This document shows, one piece after another, positions 56,176 to 64,000 of a stretch of 64,000 nt of DNA (position 1 is the stretch's first letter; every line of letters starts with the position of its first letter). Made by a program: the position numbers and the translations under genes. The notes under the pieces are model-generated. The model worked only from the letters and a program-made list of their open reading frames with translations. It was not told the origin of the DNA and searched no databases. This DNA comes from Leptospira stimsonii. Lineage in GTDB: Bacteria; Spirochaetota; Leptospiria; Leptospirales; Leptospiraceae. Location of the stretch: NCBI RefSeq assembly GCF_003545885.1, contig NZ_QHCT01000004.1, positions 368,589-432,588 on the forward strand. Direction: 5' to 3'.

Positions 56176-56359
56176 GCCTAACTTCGGCTTCTCGCTTCGT
56201 TCGTCACTCGCGGTCCCGCTCGGACTCACTACGGGCTAAAGCCACATTGCTTTGTCACTTCGGTTCGCGAGACGCGCCTAAGGGCGCTCGAACCTCGTTC
56301 CAACCGCGTCGCGCACAAGCGCTTGCGGACGCAACGTCGAGAAGCCTCTGTCGTTAGAC
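56176..56359 (+). repeat. attC site of cassette 4
   Basis: GCCTAAC to GTTAGAC, subtype A inner arms GGCTTCTCG and CGAGAAGCC; left box complementary to its own 5' TTAGGC. Confidence 0.85.
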
Positions 56360-56392
56360 GAAATTCTGCAAAATTTCTTTTCAAGGTAACTT

Positions 56393-57058
56393 ATGCAATG
56401 TCCTCACTGTTTACATCAAACAACGCCAGAAATAAACGAAGAACGTATTGATACAGATATCAAAGGAGATTGGATTTTTCAGAGCTTTGTTTGCCCAAAC
56501 GAAGAATGCAAAAAGATCGTCATTTATATATTATGTGGTAAAATTTACGGACATTCTGGCGGCTGGTCTATAAAGGAAGTAAAGTTTAAAGAATTAATTT
56601 ATCCTCGAACCGTTTCAAGGAATTATTTACCTTCTGAATTAATTCCGTTAAGCCTTTTGAATGACTATCAAGAAGCTTGCAATGTTTTAAATGTTAGTCC
56701 CAAAGCGAGCGCCGCACTTAGCAGACGTTGCTTGCAAAATCTACTTCACAACTATGCGCAAATAAAAGGAAAATCATTGGATGATGAGATTAGCAAAATT
56801 ATTTCATCAGGAAGCTTGCCAACGTATATCGCAAATAGTATTGATGCAATTCGAAACATTGGAAATTATGCAGCTCATCCGAAGAAGAGTATTAGCAGCG
56901 GTGAAATTGTTGATGTGGAAATCGGCGAGGCAGAATGGAGTATTGAAGTATTAGAAACGTTATTTGACTTTTATTTTATTCAACCTTCTAAATTGGCTAC
57001 TAAAAGAACAGAATTAAATAAGAAACTTTCTGATATGGGAAAGCCGGAGATGAAATAA
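56393..57058 (+). CDS. DUF4145 protein with zinc ribbon, HEPN-like
   Basis: 221 residues. A Cys4 zinc-ribbon-like start (Cys3, Cys6, Cys34, Cys39). DUF4145 from about residue 95: SPKASAALSRRCLQNLLHNY, then IPTYIAN-like helix and AIRNIGNYAAHPKK. Arg154 and His162 in the last motif match the R-x-H element of HEPN families, to which DUF4145 belongs. HEPN proteins are often RNases or partners in defence. It starts 39 bp into cassette 5 with AAGG as a ribosome site and no clear promoter. Function is not known. Confidence 0.75.
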   Translation: MQCPHCLHQTTPEINEERIDTDIKGDWIFQSFVCPNEECKKIVIYILCGKIYGHSGGWSIKEVKFKELIYPRTVSRNYLPSELIPLSLLNDYQEACNVLNVSPKASAALSRRCLQNLLHNYAQIKGKSLDDEISKIISSGSLPTYIANSIDAIRNIGNYAAHPKKSISSGEIVDVEIGEAEWSIEVLETLFDFYFIQPSKLATKRTELNKKLSDMGKPEMK

Positions 57059-57070
57059 GAGCAGAACTTC

Positions 57071-57254
57071 GCCTAACTGCGGCTTCTCACTGCGTTCGCG
57101 ACTCACGGTTCCCGCTCGCGCTCACTCCGGCCTTCGGCACATTGCTTTGTCACTTCGGTTCGCGGGACGCGACTAAGGTCGCTCGAACCTCGTGCCAACT
57201 CCATCGCGCACAAGCGCTCGGAGACGCAACGTCGAGAAGCCTCTTTCGTTAGCC
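57071..57254 (+). repeat. attC site of cassette 5
   Basis: GCCTAAC to GTTAGCC, subtype A. The only site in which the left box (GCCTAAC) is not the exact complement of its own 5' end (TTAGAC would need GTCTAAC): one mismatch. Confidence 0.85.
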
Positions 57255-57689
57255 GCCATTTGCCCGGGGATGACGGTAAAAGGCGCGGGGACGAAGCGGG
57301 GCAAGGGGAAATTCCGGATTTGTTCTTCTCTACTATACTCACTTGATTCTAATCCGGAAATTAAGAAAGAAGTGTTAGGGTTTTTCTGTGTTGGTCTTTC
57401 CTTCCAGGAAAAACTTTAAAGTTCAAAAGTTACTATTTCCGTAATCAATGTTTCTTGAGCCCCCAGCAGTCCCCGCGATGCAATTTGATATTGATTGGGC
57501 AAACAGCGGCTAACTAAAGCTTGCCGCTTCGTTCGCCACTCACGGAATCCGTTCGGGACTCACTTCGGTCTTCGACACATCGCTTCGCGAACTTAACTAA
57601 GTAGTAAAAGAAGAGATTTGCAGAAGTAGAAGTTCGCGACCCTGTCGCGCAGAAGCGCTCGGGGACGCGACGTCGGCAAGCTTCTGTCG
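57249..57689 (+). mobile_element. Cassette 6, no gene (copy 3 of 3)
   Basis: 441 bp, nearly identical to cassette 2, which lies about 2.8 kb upstream, rather than to cassette 3. Confidence 0.75.
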
Positions 57690-57695
57690 TTAGAC
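57508..57695 (+). repeat. attC site of cassette 6
   Basis: GGCTAAC to GTTAGAC, subtype B; left box complementary to its own 5' TTAGCC. Confidence 0.85.
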
Positions 57696-57795
57696 GACAG
57701 TTTTTAAATGTCCTTTTGTAAGGAATGTCTTTAGATCCAAGCCCAAGTCGATGATTTTGGCTTTTATTTATGTCGAAAGGAGAGCCTCTTTTTGA

Positions 57796-57829
57796 TTGAC
57801 AAATTTTAATGTAATTACATAGTAATTAC
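57796..57829 (+). promoter_or_regulatory. chpIK promoter and operators
   Basis: TTGACA at 57796-57801, then two copies of the palindrome GTAATTAC (57811-57818 and 57822-57829) ending one base before the chpI ATG. The leader would be absent or very short. Confidence 0.6.
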
Positions 57830-57830
57830 T

Positions 57831-58079
57831 ATGAAAGCTTCAGTTGTAAAAATTGGAAATTCGAAAGGTATTCGGATTCCTAAGGCAGTTTTAGAAGAAT
57901 GTCATATTGAAGAAGAAGTAGATTTACTAATCGATAATAATAAACTAATTATTGTACCTCTAAAATCGAAACCGAGAGAAGGTTGGGAAAAACAATTCAA
58001 GACAATGTCATCTAATAAAGATGATAAATTACTCATTCCTGATTCAATAGATCTATCAGACAAGGATTGGGAGTGGTGA
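57831..58079 (+). CDS. chpI: ChpI antitoxin (MazE-like)
   Basis: 82 residues. AbrB/MazE DNA-binding fold: ASVVKIGNSKGIRIPKAVLE, then VDLLIDNNKLIIVPLKSKPR. The acidic end (DSIDLSDKDWEW) would bind the toxin. This is the ChpI antitoxin described in Leptospira interrogans. It is first in the operon and its stop overlaps the toxin start. Cassette 7. Confidence 0.92.
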   Translation: MKASVVKIGNSKGIRIPKAVLEECHIEEEVDLLIDNNKLIIVPLKSKPREGWEKQFKTMSSNKDDKLLIPDSIDLSDKDWEW

Positions 58080-58396
58080 TTTCTCAATACGAAGTATATT
58101 TAATAAATTTGGATCCAACGGTCGGACACGAGATAAAGAAATCAAGACCTTGTGTAATAGTTTCGCCTAATGAAATGAACAAGGCTATTGGCACAATAAT
58201 TATTGCACCAATGACTACTAAATCACGATCTTATCCAACAAGAGTTGAACTGACATTTCAAGGAAAGAAAGGTTGGGTGGTGCTAGATCAAATTCGAACT
58301 GTAGATAAAACGCGTCTGGTAAAAAAGTTAGGAAAAATAGATCCCAAAACAGTTAATAAAATGAAACTGATTATAAAGGAAATGTTAGTTGATTAG
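58073..58396 (+). CDS. chpK: ChpK toxin (MazF-like endoribonuclease)
   Basis: 107 residues from the GTG at 58073 (AAGGA 7 nt upstream); a GTG at 58076 is possible too. MazF motifs: YEVYLINLDPTVGHEIKKSR, PCVIVSPNEMN, IIIAPMTTKSRSYPTRVE and WVVLDQIRTVDKTRLVKKLG. It would cut single-stranded mRNA at short motifs. The pair is the leptospiral ChpIK system, here located in an integron cassette. Confidence 0.93.
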   Translation: MVISQYEVYLINLDPTVGHEIKKSRPCVIVSPNEMNKAIGTIIIAPMTTKSRSYPTRVELTFQGKKGWVVLDQIRTVDKTRLVKKLGKIDPKTVNKMKLIIKEMLVD

Positions 58397-58424
58397 CATT
58401 CCAATCAACTTGATAAAAACCGTC

Positions 58425-58609
<185 letters not shown>

Positions 58610-58662
58610 GCCATATTTCAATAAAGTCTCTTATTAATAAATAATTTAAGGTAATTAAGTAA

Positions 58663-59688
58663 ATGTCTACAAAAACTATTGTTCTGTTTAACCATAAAGG
58701 TGGCGTTAGTAAGACAACTTCAACTTACAACATTGCATGGAAATTAACGGATCTAAATAAAAAGGTCTTGCTCGTTGACGGAGATCCACAATGTAATTTA
58801 TCTAGCCTTATCATTGGAGATAATTTCGAAGAGTTTTATGAAGACGAGCGAACAAAATTCAATAATATTAAAGATGCGGTGAAGGTTGCATTTGAAGGGA
58901 AGCCGAAGCCTATCTCCTCTATAGATTGTGTAACTCCTCCGGCCAATTCAAATCTTTTTTTAATTCCAGGACATCCTAATTTATCCGAATACGATCCGTC
59001 GCTTAGCCTGGCGATGAATAGCAATAATGCGATAACAACCTTGCAGAATTTGCCAGGTGCTTTCGAAGAACTAATCAAATTAACCTGCGCGAAGTACAAT
59101 GTTGACTATGTATTCATTGATATGAATCCCGGTCTAAGCTCATTAAATCAAGCCTTCGTAATGTCTGCCGATGGTTTTATTATTCCAACAAATCCTGATC
59201 CGTTTTCGATCATGGCGATACGAACCTTAAAATCTATATTGCCTAGATGGAAGCAATGGGCTAAAAATTCGAGTCAACTTTTCAAAGATGCATCTTATCC
59301 TATCCCGGAAAAGGAAATCAAATATATAGGGCATCTCATCCAAAGATTTTCGCTTCGAAAAGGAAAAGCTGCTCGTCCATATCAAGACAGAATTTCTGAA
59401 ATTAATAAAACCATTGAAGAGGAATTAGTTCCAGAGCTTAGAAATCATAATATGTTGGTAGATGATGATAAGCTACAATCTAATGACATCCATAATCATT
59501 GCTTAGCAGAAATTTCTGAATTTGGCGCATTGTTACAGAAATCACATGAACATTCAATACCAGTCTTCAGTCTTAGTGACGCGCAACTTTCGAGTACTGG
59601 GCCAATATTGGAACAATTAATTGCTAGTAGAGAAAGATTTAATAATATATTTCTAAAAATAGCTAATACGATTATTAGTTGTGTGTAA
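58663..59688 (+). CDS. ParA/MinD-like ATPase
   Basis: 341 residues. Deviant Walker A HKGGVSKTT (residues 11-19, with the signature Lys12), Walker A' switch VLLVDGDPQCNLSSL, and the later FIDMNPGLSSLNQAF with DGFIIPTNPDPFS. ParA proteins move or position DNA or proteins by ATP-driven dimerisation. No ParB or centromere is present, and the array is chromosomal, so plasmid partition is unlikely. The next gene, a HEPN-type protein, overlaps it (TAATG). Cassette 8. Ribosome site AAGG lies 11 nt upstream. Confidence 0.88.
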   Translation: MSTKTIVLFNHKGGVSKTTSTYNIAWKLTDLNKKVLLVDGDPQCNLSSLIIGDNFEEFYEDERTKFNNIKDAVKVAFEGKPKPISSIDCVTPPANSNLFLIPGHPNLSEYDPSLSLAMNSNNAITTLQNLPGAFEELIKLTCAKYNVDYVFIDMNPGLSSLNQAFVMSADGFIIPTNPDPFSIMAIRTLKSILPRWKQWAKNSSQLFKDASYPIPEKEIKYIGHLIQRFSLRKGKAARPYQDRISEINKTIEEELVPELRNHNMLVDDDKLQSNDIHNHCLAEISEFGALLQKSHEHSIPVFSLSDAQLSSTGPILEQLIASRERFNNIFLKIANTIISCV

Positions 59689-60293
59689 TGAAAACTGCTT
59701 TTTTAAATTTTGAAAAAAATTTATCTAATACAAAGAATATTACTTCACTATATAGTTATATTCATTCAATAGTTAAGCCTCCAATGGATTATTCAGATTT
59801 GTTGCGATGGCAATGGGTTCAAAGCCTATCTTCCTTAGATAAATTAGTTCATGACTTAATTCTAAGAGGAATGTTAGAAATATATCAAAGTCGAAGAACA
59901 GCAACTCAAAAGTTCAATAAATTTAATATCCCTCTTGAAATCTCAAACGAAATTAAGCGTAACCCATTGATCGAGACAGATTTGATAGAAAAACAAATAA
60001 TTATAACAAATGGTTTTAAGTCGTTCCAAGAGCCTGAGAATATTGCAGACGGTCTTTCCTATATTTGGTCTGAGAATCATAAATGGGATAAAATTAGTTT
60101 AGAAATGTCTGAAACAACACATCACGTTAAGACTTTTTTAAAGAATGTGGCTATCAGAAGAAATCAAATTGTGCATGAAGGTGATTATCCTTATAATTCC
60201 TACCAGAGACAATCTGTCCTTGAGGAAGATATAAACGATATTTTGAGTTTTATTTCAAAATTAGGAAGAGCAATTTACGATCTTGTAAAATAG
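59688..60293 (+). CDS. HEPN-type protein coupled to the ParA-like ATPase
   Basis: 201 residues from the ATG at 59688, overlapping the ATPase stop by one base. Mostly helical. The motif VAIRRNQIVHEGDYP contains Arg158-x4-His163, the RNase signature of HEPN domains, preceded by WVQSLSSLDKLVHDLILRGM as the first helix, in the style of RiboL-PSP/MAE_28990-like HEPN proteins. The coupled pair suggests a two-component system in which the ATPase senses or localises and the HEPN protein cuts RNA. I know of no named defence system with exactly this pair. Confidence 0.7.
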   Translation: MKTAFLNFEKNLSNTKNITSLYSYIHSIVKPPMDYSDLLRWQWVQSLSSLDKLVHDLILRGMLEIYQSRRTATQKFNKFNIPLEISNEIKRNPLIETDLIEKQIIITNGFKSFQEPENIADGLSYIWSENHKWDKISLEMSETTHHVKTFLKNVAIRRNQIVHEGDYPYNSYQRQSVLEEDINDILSFISKLGRAIYDLVK

Positions 60294-60302
60294 AAATACG
60301 GC

Positions 60303-60486
60303 GCATAACTTCGTCTTCTCGCTTCGTTCGCCACTCGCGGTTCCCGCTCGGACTCACTGCGGGCTTCGCCACATTGCTTTGTCACTTCGGTTCGCGAGAC
60401 GCGACTAAGGTCGCTCGAACCTCGTGCCAACCGCGTCGCGCATAGGCGCTTGCGGACGCAACGTCGAGAAGTCTCTTTCGTTAGAC
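60303..60486 (+). repeat. attC site of cassette 8
   Basis: GCATAAC to GTTAGAC, subtype A; left box complementary to its own 5' TTATGC. Confidence 0.85.
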
Positions 60487-60500
60487 GGCATGGATGAAAA

Positions 60501-61730
60501 ATGAAATATCAAGATTTATTAGAGAAACTTGATTCACAAGAATTAGTAGTATTACTAGGTGCAGGCGCTTCTATCAAAGCCGGCATGCCAGGAACAAAAC
60601 GCTTGACGACTGATTTGTATGAATCAATTAAGCAAAAATCCTCATTAAAGAAGGCAGCGGAAATGTATGCATTTGTCGTTACTGGCATTATGCATCAAAA
60701 ATCAATTAGAGGAGAAGGTATTTTAGAAATTCCAAATATTGAGGAAGTTGTTAGTGCAATTAAGTTGATTTATGAAAGAGAAGATCTAGAAGCTCGGCCT
60801 TTTATTTCGTCGTGGAATAATTATATTGAGAAATTGGATCGTGGAAACAAAATAGAATCAATTGACATTGAAAAGATCCTATTGCTACCTATACAAAATG
60901 TATTTAATACTGTCCACGATGCTTTTTCTGAGGTAATTAAAAGTGTAAATAACATAAATTATCTTAAAGGACCTGATTACGAAAAAAGAGATCTTGATGA
61001 ACTTTTTGGAAGAGCAAGTTCAGATTTGAAATATATAATTGAAGATATTAGTAATTTTATCAGAAAAAAAGTGGAAAATTGGAATGAGCCAGAGGAAAAA
61101 TTTGCTGAGTTATACCACTTACTGCATTTAAAGTTAATAGAAATTTTGAATATCAAAGATGTAAATAAAGTCCAATATTTATCGCCTCTTATAGAGAATA
61201 GAATAAAAAAGCATATTTTTACTTTAAATTATGATAATACAATTGAAGAGGTTGCGAAAACTTTACCAAAGGATTATTGTCTGGATGATGGTTTCGAAAT
61301 AATTGACGGCTATGAAACCTTTACTTCTGTTTATAATAACGAATCAATAAATAAATTTTATAAATTACATGGATCGATAAACTACTTCTGGCAAAAACTA
61401 GAAAATCGAACTATAAAAATTAATGATGCAAAAAGTAACTTTGGTATTCCAAGTTTAATTTTTGGACAAAGAGAAAAGTTAAATCCCGATAGTTTGTTTT
61501 TAGATCTATTATTCAAATTTAGTGAAATACTGGAGCGATCAAAAAATTTAATAGTGATTGGATACGGATTTCAGGATAAACATATAAATAGATATATTAG
61601 AAAATTTTCCTTCAGGACAGAGAATGTCTTATATCTTATATGTGGAGAAAGTAAAAACTATCAAACTGTAATAGCTCGAAATAGGTGCCAAATTTACAAC
61701 TTGAATATGTTAGTAGAAGATTTTCTATAA
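60501..61730 (+). CDS. SIR2-domain protein (putative NADase effector)
   Basis: 409 residues. SIR2 motifs: VVLLGAGASIKAGMPG (residues 17-32), IFTLNYDNTIEEV, FYKLHGSINYFW and IVIGYGFQDKHINRYI. This domain arrangement, with a long helical insert between the first and second motifs, is found in bacterial anti-phage NADases rather than in deacetylases. No partner gene is in the cassette, so it may act alone. It starts 21 bp after the cassette boundary and has no visible promoter. Confidence 0.85.
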   Translation: MKYQDLLEKLDSQELVVLLGAGASIKAGMPGTKRLTTDLYESIKQKSSLKKAAEMYAFVVTGIMHQKSIRGEGILEIPNIEEVVSAIKLIYEREDLEARPFISSWNNYIEKLDRGNKIESIDIEKILLLPIQNVFNTVHDAFSEVIKSVNNINYLKGPDYEKRDLDELFGRASSDLKYIIEDISNFIRKKVENWNEPEEKFAELYHLLHLKLIEILNIKDVNKVQYLSPLIENRIKKHIFTLNYDNTIEEVAKTLPKDYCLDDGFEIIDGYETFTSVYNNESINKFYKLHGSINYFWQKLENRTIKINDAKSNFGIPSLIFGQREKLNPDSLFLDLLFKFSEILERSKNLIVIGYGFQDKHINRYIRKFSFRTENVLYLICGESKNYQTVIARNRCQIYNLNMLVEDFL

Positions 61731-61739
61731 ATCCACGCC

Positions 61740-61925
61740 GTCTAACTACGGCTTCTCACTGCGTTCGCGACTCACGGTTCCCGCTCGCGCTCACTCCGGG
61801 CTCCGCCACATTGCTTTGTCACTTCGGTTCGCAAGACGTTCGCTAAGGCTCACTCGAACCTCGTGCCAACTCCATCGCGCACAGGCGCTCGGAGACGCAA
61901 CGTCGAGAAGCCTCTTTCGTTAGGC
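61740..61925 (+). repeat. attC site of cassette 9
   Basis: GTCTAAC to GTTAGGC, subtype A; left box complementary to its own 5' TTAGAC. Confidence 0.85.
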
Positions 61926-61945
61926 GTAATTGCGGCAAAATAAAA

Positions 61946-62644
61946 ATGAAAAAAATAATTTATTCTCTTTTTAAAATACAAGATAAGCGGGAGCATCTTG
62001 AAGAGTTTCAATCCGGTGTATTGTATATGAATACACTGCGCGTATATAGCAGCTACGAGAATGTTGACGGAGAATTCAGAGGTGACTCTTATGAAGGGAT
62101 TGAAAGTCATCTTCAACCAGATAAAATTTCGATAACTATAGGAGATTTTCAAGTCGACTCGGCAGATATAGCTGCCCCAGTTATCGTATCGAAAAATTCA
62201 TTACTAGATCATCATGCTTTTTGTATGTATTCTTTAAATAGCGGTGATTGGAAGGAAGTCTCTGAAAATCAAATCTCCGAATTTGAACAATCGCTAAAGC
62301 TTGATATAAAAAACTACGGCTTAGGAAAATACATGCTTATTGTCGCGAACGTTCAGGAATTTTTAAAGAGAGTTCAAACAGCGATTAAGAGCAACAATCT
62401 TCAAGGAAGTTTAGGCTTAGTCGAATACTTTGATGAAAAAGATTTTCATGGAACCTTTAATAAAGAAAGACTTGGATTTCATAAGAGGAGTATTTTTAAA
62501 CATCAGAACGAATATCGAATTTTGATTAACTTCGAGAATGGTAACTTAGGGGCTGAAAAATTTAATATAGGTAACATTGCGGATATTTCAAGAATTATTA
62601 AAACCGAAGAGTTTAATGATTCTCTAAAAATTAAATTTCATTAA
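61946..62644 (+). CDS. Hypothetical cassette protein
   Basis: 232 residues, soluble, starting 26 bp into cassette 10 with no ribosome site. The first third reads FQSGVLYMNTLRVYSSYENV and then FRGDSYEGIESH, a pattern seen in uncharacterised bacterial proteins whose names I cannot give. Later parts are a helical segment (EFLKRVQTAIKSNNLQGSLG) and HKRSIFKHQNEYRILINF. Function unknown. Confidence 0.65.
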   Translation: MKKIIYSLFKIQDKREHLEEFQSGVLYMNTLRVYSSYENVDGEFRGDSYEGIESHLQPDKISITIGDFQVDSADIAAPVIVSKNSLLDHHAFCMYSLNSGDWKEVSENQISEFEQSLKLDIKNYGLGKYMLIVANVQEFLKRVQTAIKSNNLQGSLGLVEYFDEKDFHGTFNKERLGFHKRSIFKHQNEYRILINFENGNLGAEKFNIGNIADISRIIKTEEFNDSLKIKFH

Positions 62645-62656
62645 AGCCACAACTAC

Positions 62657-62841
62657 GCCTAACTTCGGCTTCTCGCTTCGTTCGTCACTCGCGGTTCCCG
62701 CTCGGACTCACTACGGGCTAAAGCCACATTGCTTTGTCACTTTGGTTCGCGAGCCGGCGCTAAGGCGCCTCGAACCTCGTGCCAACTCCGTCGCGCACAA
62801 GCGCTCGGAGACGCAACGTCGAGAAGCCTCTTTCGTTATGC
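62657..62841 (+). repeat. attC site of cassette 10
   Basis: GCCTAAC to GTTATGC, subtype A; left box complementary to its own 5' TTAGGC. Confidence 0.85.
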
Positions 62842-62874
62842 GCAAAAAACGCAAAACAGCTTTGGAAAATATCA

Positions 62875-63450
62875 ATGAACTTTGAAAGAAATGTAACTAG
62901 AGGCAATATTGAGAATATTCTCTTGAACTATAAAAATTCGATAAAAGAGATCGGGGCTTCAATTGGACAAAAGAAGGGATTAGAGCTACTTACATTGTTG
63001 AAAAGGGAAATTATTAATGTTGAGCCCTATCCAACTGTAACATTATTTGAGGCGGCTAATAGGATAATGACAGATCTTGTTATTTTAGAAGGAATTAAAT
63101 GGATATTCGACAATAATATATTTCCATTTGAAATTTATACAATTGAATATGGAAACGAAAATGAAAATAGTCATGATATAACAGCGAATAACAGTACTAA
63201 AAATCTGATTGGCGAAGCTTTCAATGTGGCTCCTTCTTTTTTTCAAGGTAAAAAAAGCTCTGCTGTGGATAAGTTAAAAAATTCGACTTTAAAAAGTGAT
63301 TATAAGCTTTTGCTTATCAATTCTGATGCAGTGACTTCTGCTTATCAGCCTAAATTGAACGAAGGAATATTTCATGTTTTCATCAATATTAACTCAGGAA
63401 TTGGGAAAAGCTTTCCAATATCAGAGCGACAAGTTAATCTGAAGGATTAA
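62875..63450 (+). CDS. Hypothetical cassette protein
   Basis: 191 residues from the ATG at 62875; a longer frame would run through the attC site and is rejected. The sequence is soluble, with an N-terminal helix (NIENILLNYKNSIKEIGASI), VTLFEAANRIMTDLVILEGI in the middle and a beta-rich end. No family recognised. A 38-codon gene follows 2 bp after its stop, so they may be co-translated. Cassette 11. Confidence 0.65.
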   Translation: MNFERNVTRGNIENILLNYKNSIKEIGASIGQKKGLELLTLLKREIINVEPYPTVTLFEAANRIMTDLVILEGIKWIFDNNIFPFEIYTIEYGNENENSHDITANNSTKNLIGEAFNVAPSFFQGKKSSAVDKLKNSTLKSDYKLLLINSDAVTSAYQPKLNEGIFHVFININSGIGKSFPISERQVNLKD

Positions 63451-63452
63451 GT

Positions 63453-63569
63453 ATGTATTACATTAAAGCAGTGGAAGAAATGCTCATCGGCGCCTCCAAA
63501 AGTGGGAGTGCATTGGAACACGAATTATACTCTATTGTCAAAGAAGTCAGAACAAAAAGGATCATGTGA
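63453..63569 (+). CDS. Small cassette protein, 38 residues
   Basis: Encodes MYYIKAVEEMLIGASKSGSA plus 18 residues; helical and charged. Starts 2 bp after the previous stop, which supports coupled translation. It could also be the first piece of a frameshifted gene continuing at 63586. Confidence 0.4.
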   Translation: MYYIKAVEEMLIGASKSGSALEHELYSIVKEVRTKRIM

Positions 63570-63585
63570 ACGAAAATTTGTAATT

Positions 63586-63720
63586 ATGAATAATGCCTAT
63601 TTTAGATTCTTTAAAAACTTTTCCGATGATTGGGAAAATGAGTTAAAAAAATTCACGGACTATTTTGAACTTAAATTGAAAATTTCAAAGGATGGGAATT
63701 TAATCGAATTCCACAGATAA
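63586..63720 (+). CDS. Small cassette protein or frameshifted C-terminal piece, 44 residues
   Basis: Starts MNNAYFRFFKNFSDDWENEL; ends 33 bp before the attC box. It is in a different frame from the 38-residue product before it. Amphipathic helices; no family recognised. Confidence 0.35.
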   Translation: MNNAYFRFFKNFSDDWENELKKFTDYFELKLKISKDGNLIEFHR

Positions 63721-63752
63721 AATATAGGCTTTTCGTTTAATGCGTTTTCAGC

Positions 63753-63937
<185 letters not shown>

Positions 63938-63963
63938 GAAAGCTCCAAATAATAAGGAAAACT

Positions 63964-64000
63964 ATGTCAATACCCGATTATCAAACGATTATGCTTCCAT
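63964..64000 (+). CDS. Start of an Mrr-like restriction protein (partial)
   Basis: Twelve codons are visible, MSIPDYQTIMLP, matching the opening of the Mrr N-terminal winged-helix domain. A type IV restriction endonuclease that cuts modified DNA would follow outside the window. The ATG is 32 bp into cassette 12 with AAGGA 7 nt upstream. Confidence 0.5.
   Translation, partial: MSIPDYQTIMLP

Noticed and set aside
56151..56357. Plus-strand frame inside an attC site
   Set aside because: Arg/Ser-rich translation of the attC arms; similar frames occur in other attC copies because the repeats are GC-rich.
57103..57419. Frames on both strands across an attC and a gene-free cassette
   Set aside because: They start within the attC repeat, have no ribosome site and odd composition; the copy in cassette 3 does not keep the frame well.
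62779..62874. N-terminal extension of the first gene of cassette 11
   Set aside because: It runs through the attC of cassette 10; the ATG at 62875 lies inside the cassette and is more sensible.

Overview
The window looks like a chromosomal segment of a pathogenic-clade Leptospira. It has the leptospiral style of sensory proteins (hybrid 7TM histidine kinases, SpoIIE phosphatases, 7TM AraC regulators), lipoproteins with loose lipoboxes, short dispersed hairpins with a GTAGGAGTTCC core, and a ChpI/ChpK toxin-antitoxin pair. Base composition is moderate overall, with AT-rich genes in the last 10.5 kb. No rRNA, tRNA, IS element or CRISPR array was seen.

Layout. 1-9.6 kb: a cut-off membrane sensor, an Acg-type flavin oxidoreductase lipoprotein, a decayed histidine kinase beside a receiver protein that has lost its phospho-acceptor Asp, a large hybrid kinase, an interrupted gene and a P2-type ATPase. 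9.5-17.1 kb: Hsp20, a LytS/LytTR-type two-component pair, a Crp-like regulator with a diverged hydrolase, small proteins and a FecR lipoprotein. 17-26 kb: GH3 and GH25 muramidase-type enzymes, a TPM protein, an ArsR-AHSA1-membrane-VOC operon under a 42-bp palindrome, a lactonase-like MBL lipoprotein divergent from a Crp-like regulator, and an RHH protein with a promoter-embedded operator. 26.5-39.6 kb: a signalling block with a diguanylate cyclase and an EAL phosphodiesterase, each followed by a paralogous STAS-like protein, two tandem 7TM-AraC regulators, and a SpoIIE-TPR-unknown-STAS operon. 39.6-52 kb: RND pump, TolC and DUF2892 genes under operators shared with a CsoR-like repressor that lacks the copper-ligand His, then TetR/nitroreductase, MarR, a tandem small-protein pair, a Na+/solute symporter and a patatin.

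52.4-64 kb is the standout: a chromosomal integron-like platform. A tyrosine recombinase co-oriented with the cassettes is followed by a candidate attI and then at least eleven complete cassettes plus the start of a twelfth. Each cassette ends in an attC-like site of about 185 bp bounded by a RYYYAAC-like box and a GTTRRRY-like box. In ten of eleven cassettes the first bases (TTAGCC, TTATGC, TTAGAC, TTAGGC) are exactly complementary to that cassette's own left box. This is what circular cassettes cut between G and TT would give. Cargo: VapBC, HigBA and ChpIK toxin-antitoxin modules with their own promoters; promoter-poor genes starting close to the cassette edge (DUF4145/HEPN-like, a ParA-like ATPase coupled to a HEPN-type protein, a SIR2 protein, unknowns, an Mrr-like restriction protein running off the end); and three copies of a 441-443-bp cassette with no credible gene. 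The recombinase lacks the insertion typical of IntI and has an unusual N-terminal extension. The array therefore reads as a defence and stress island assembled by a non-standard integron.
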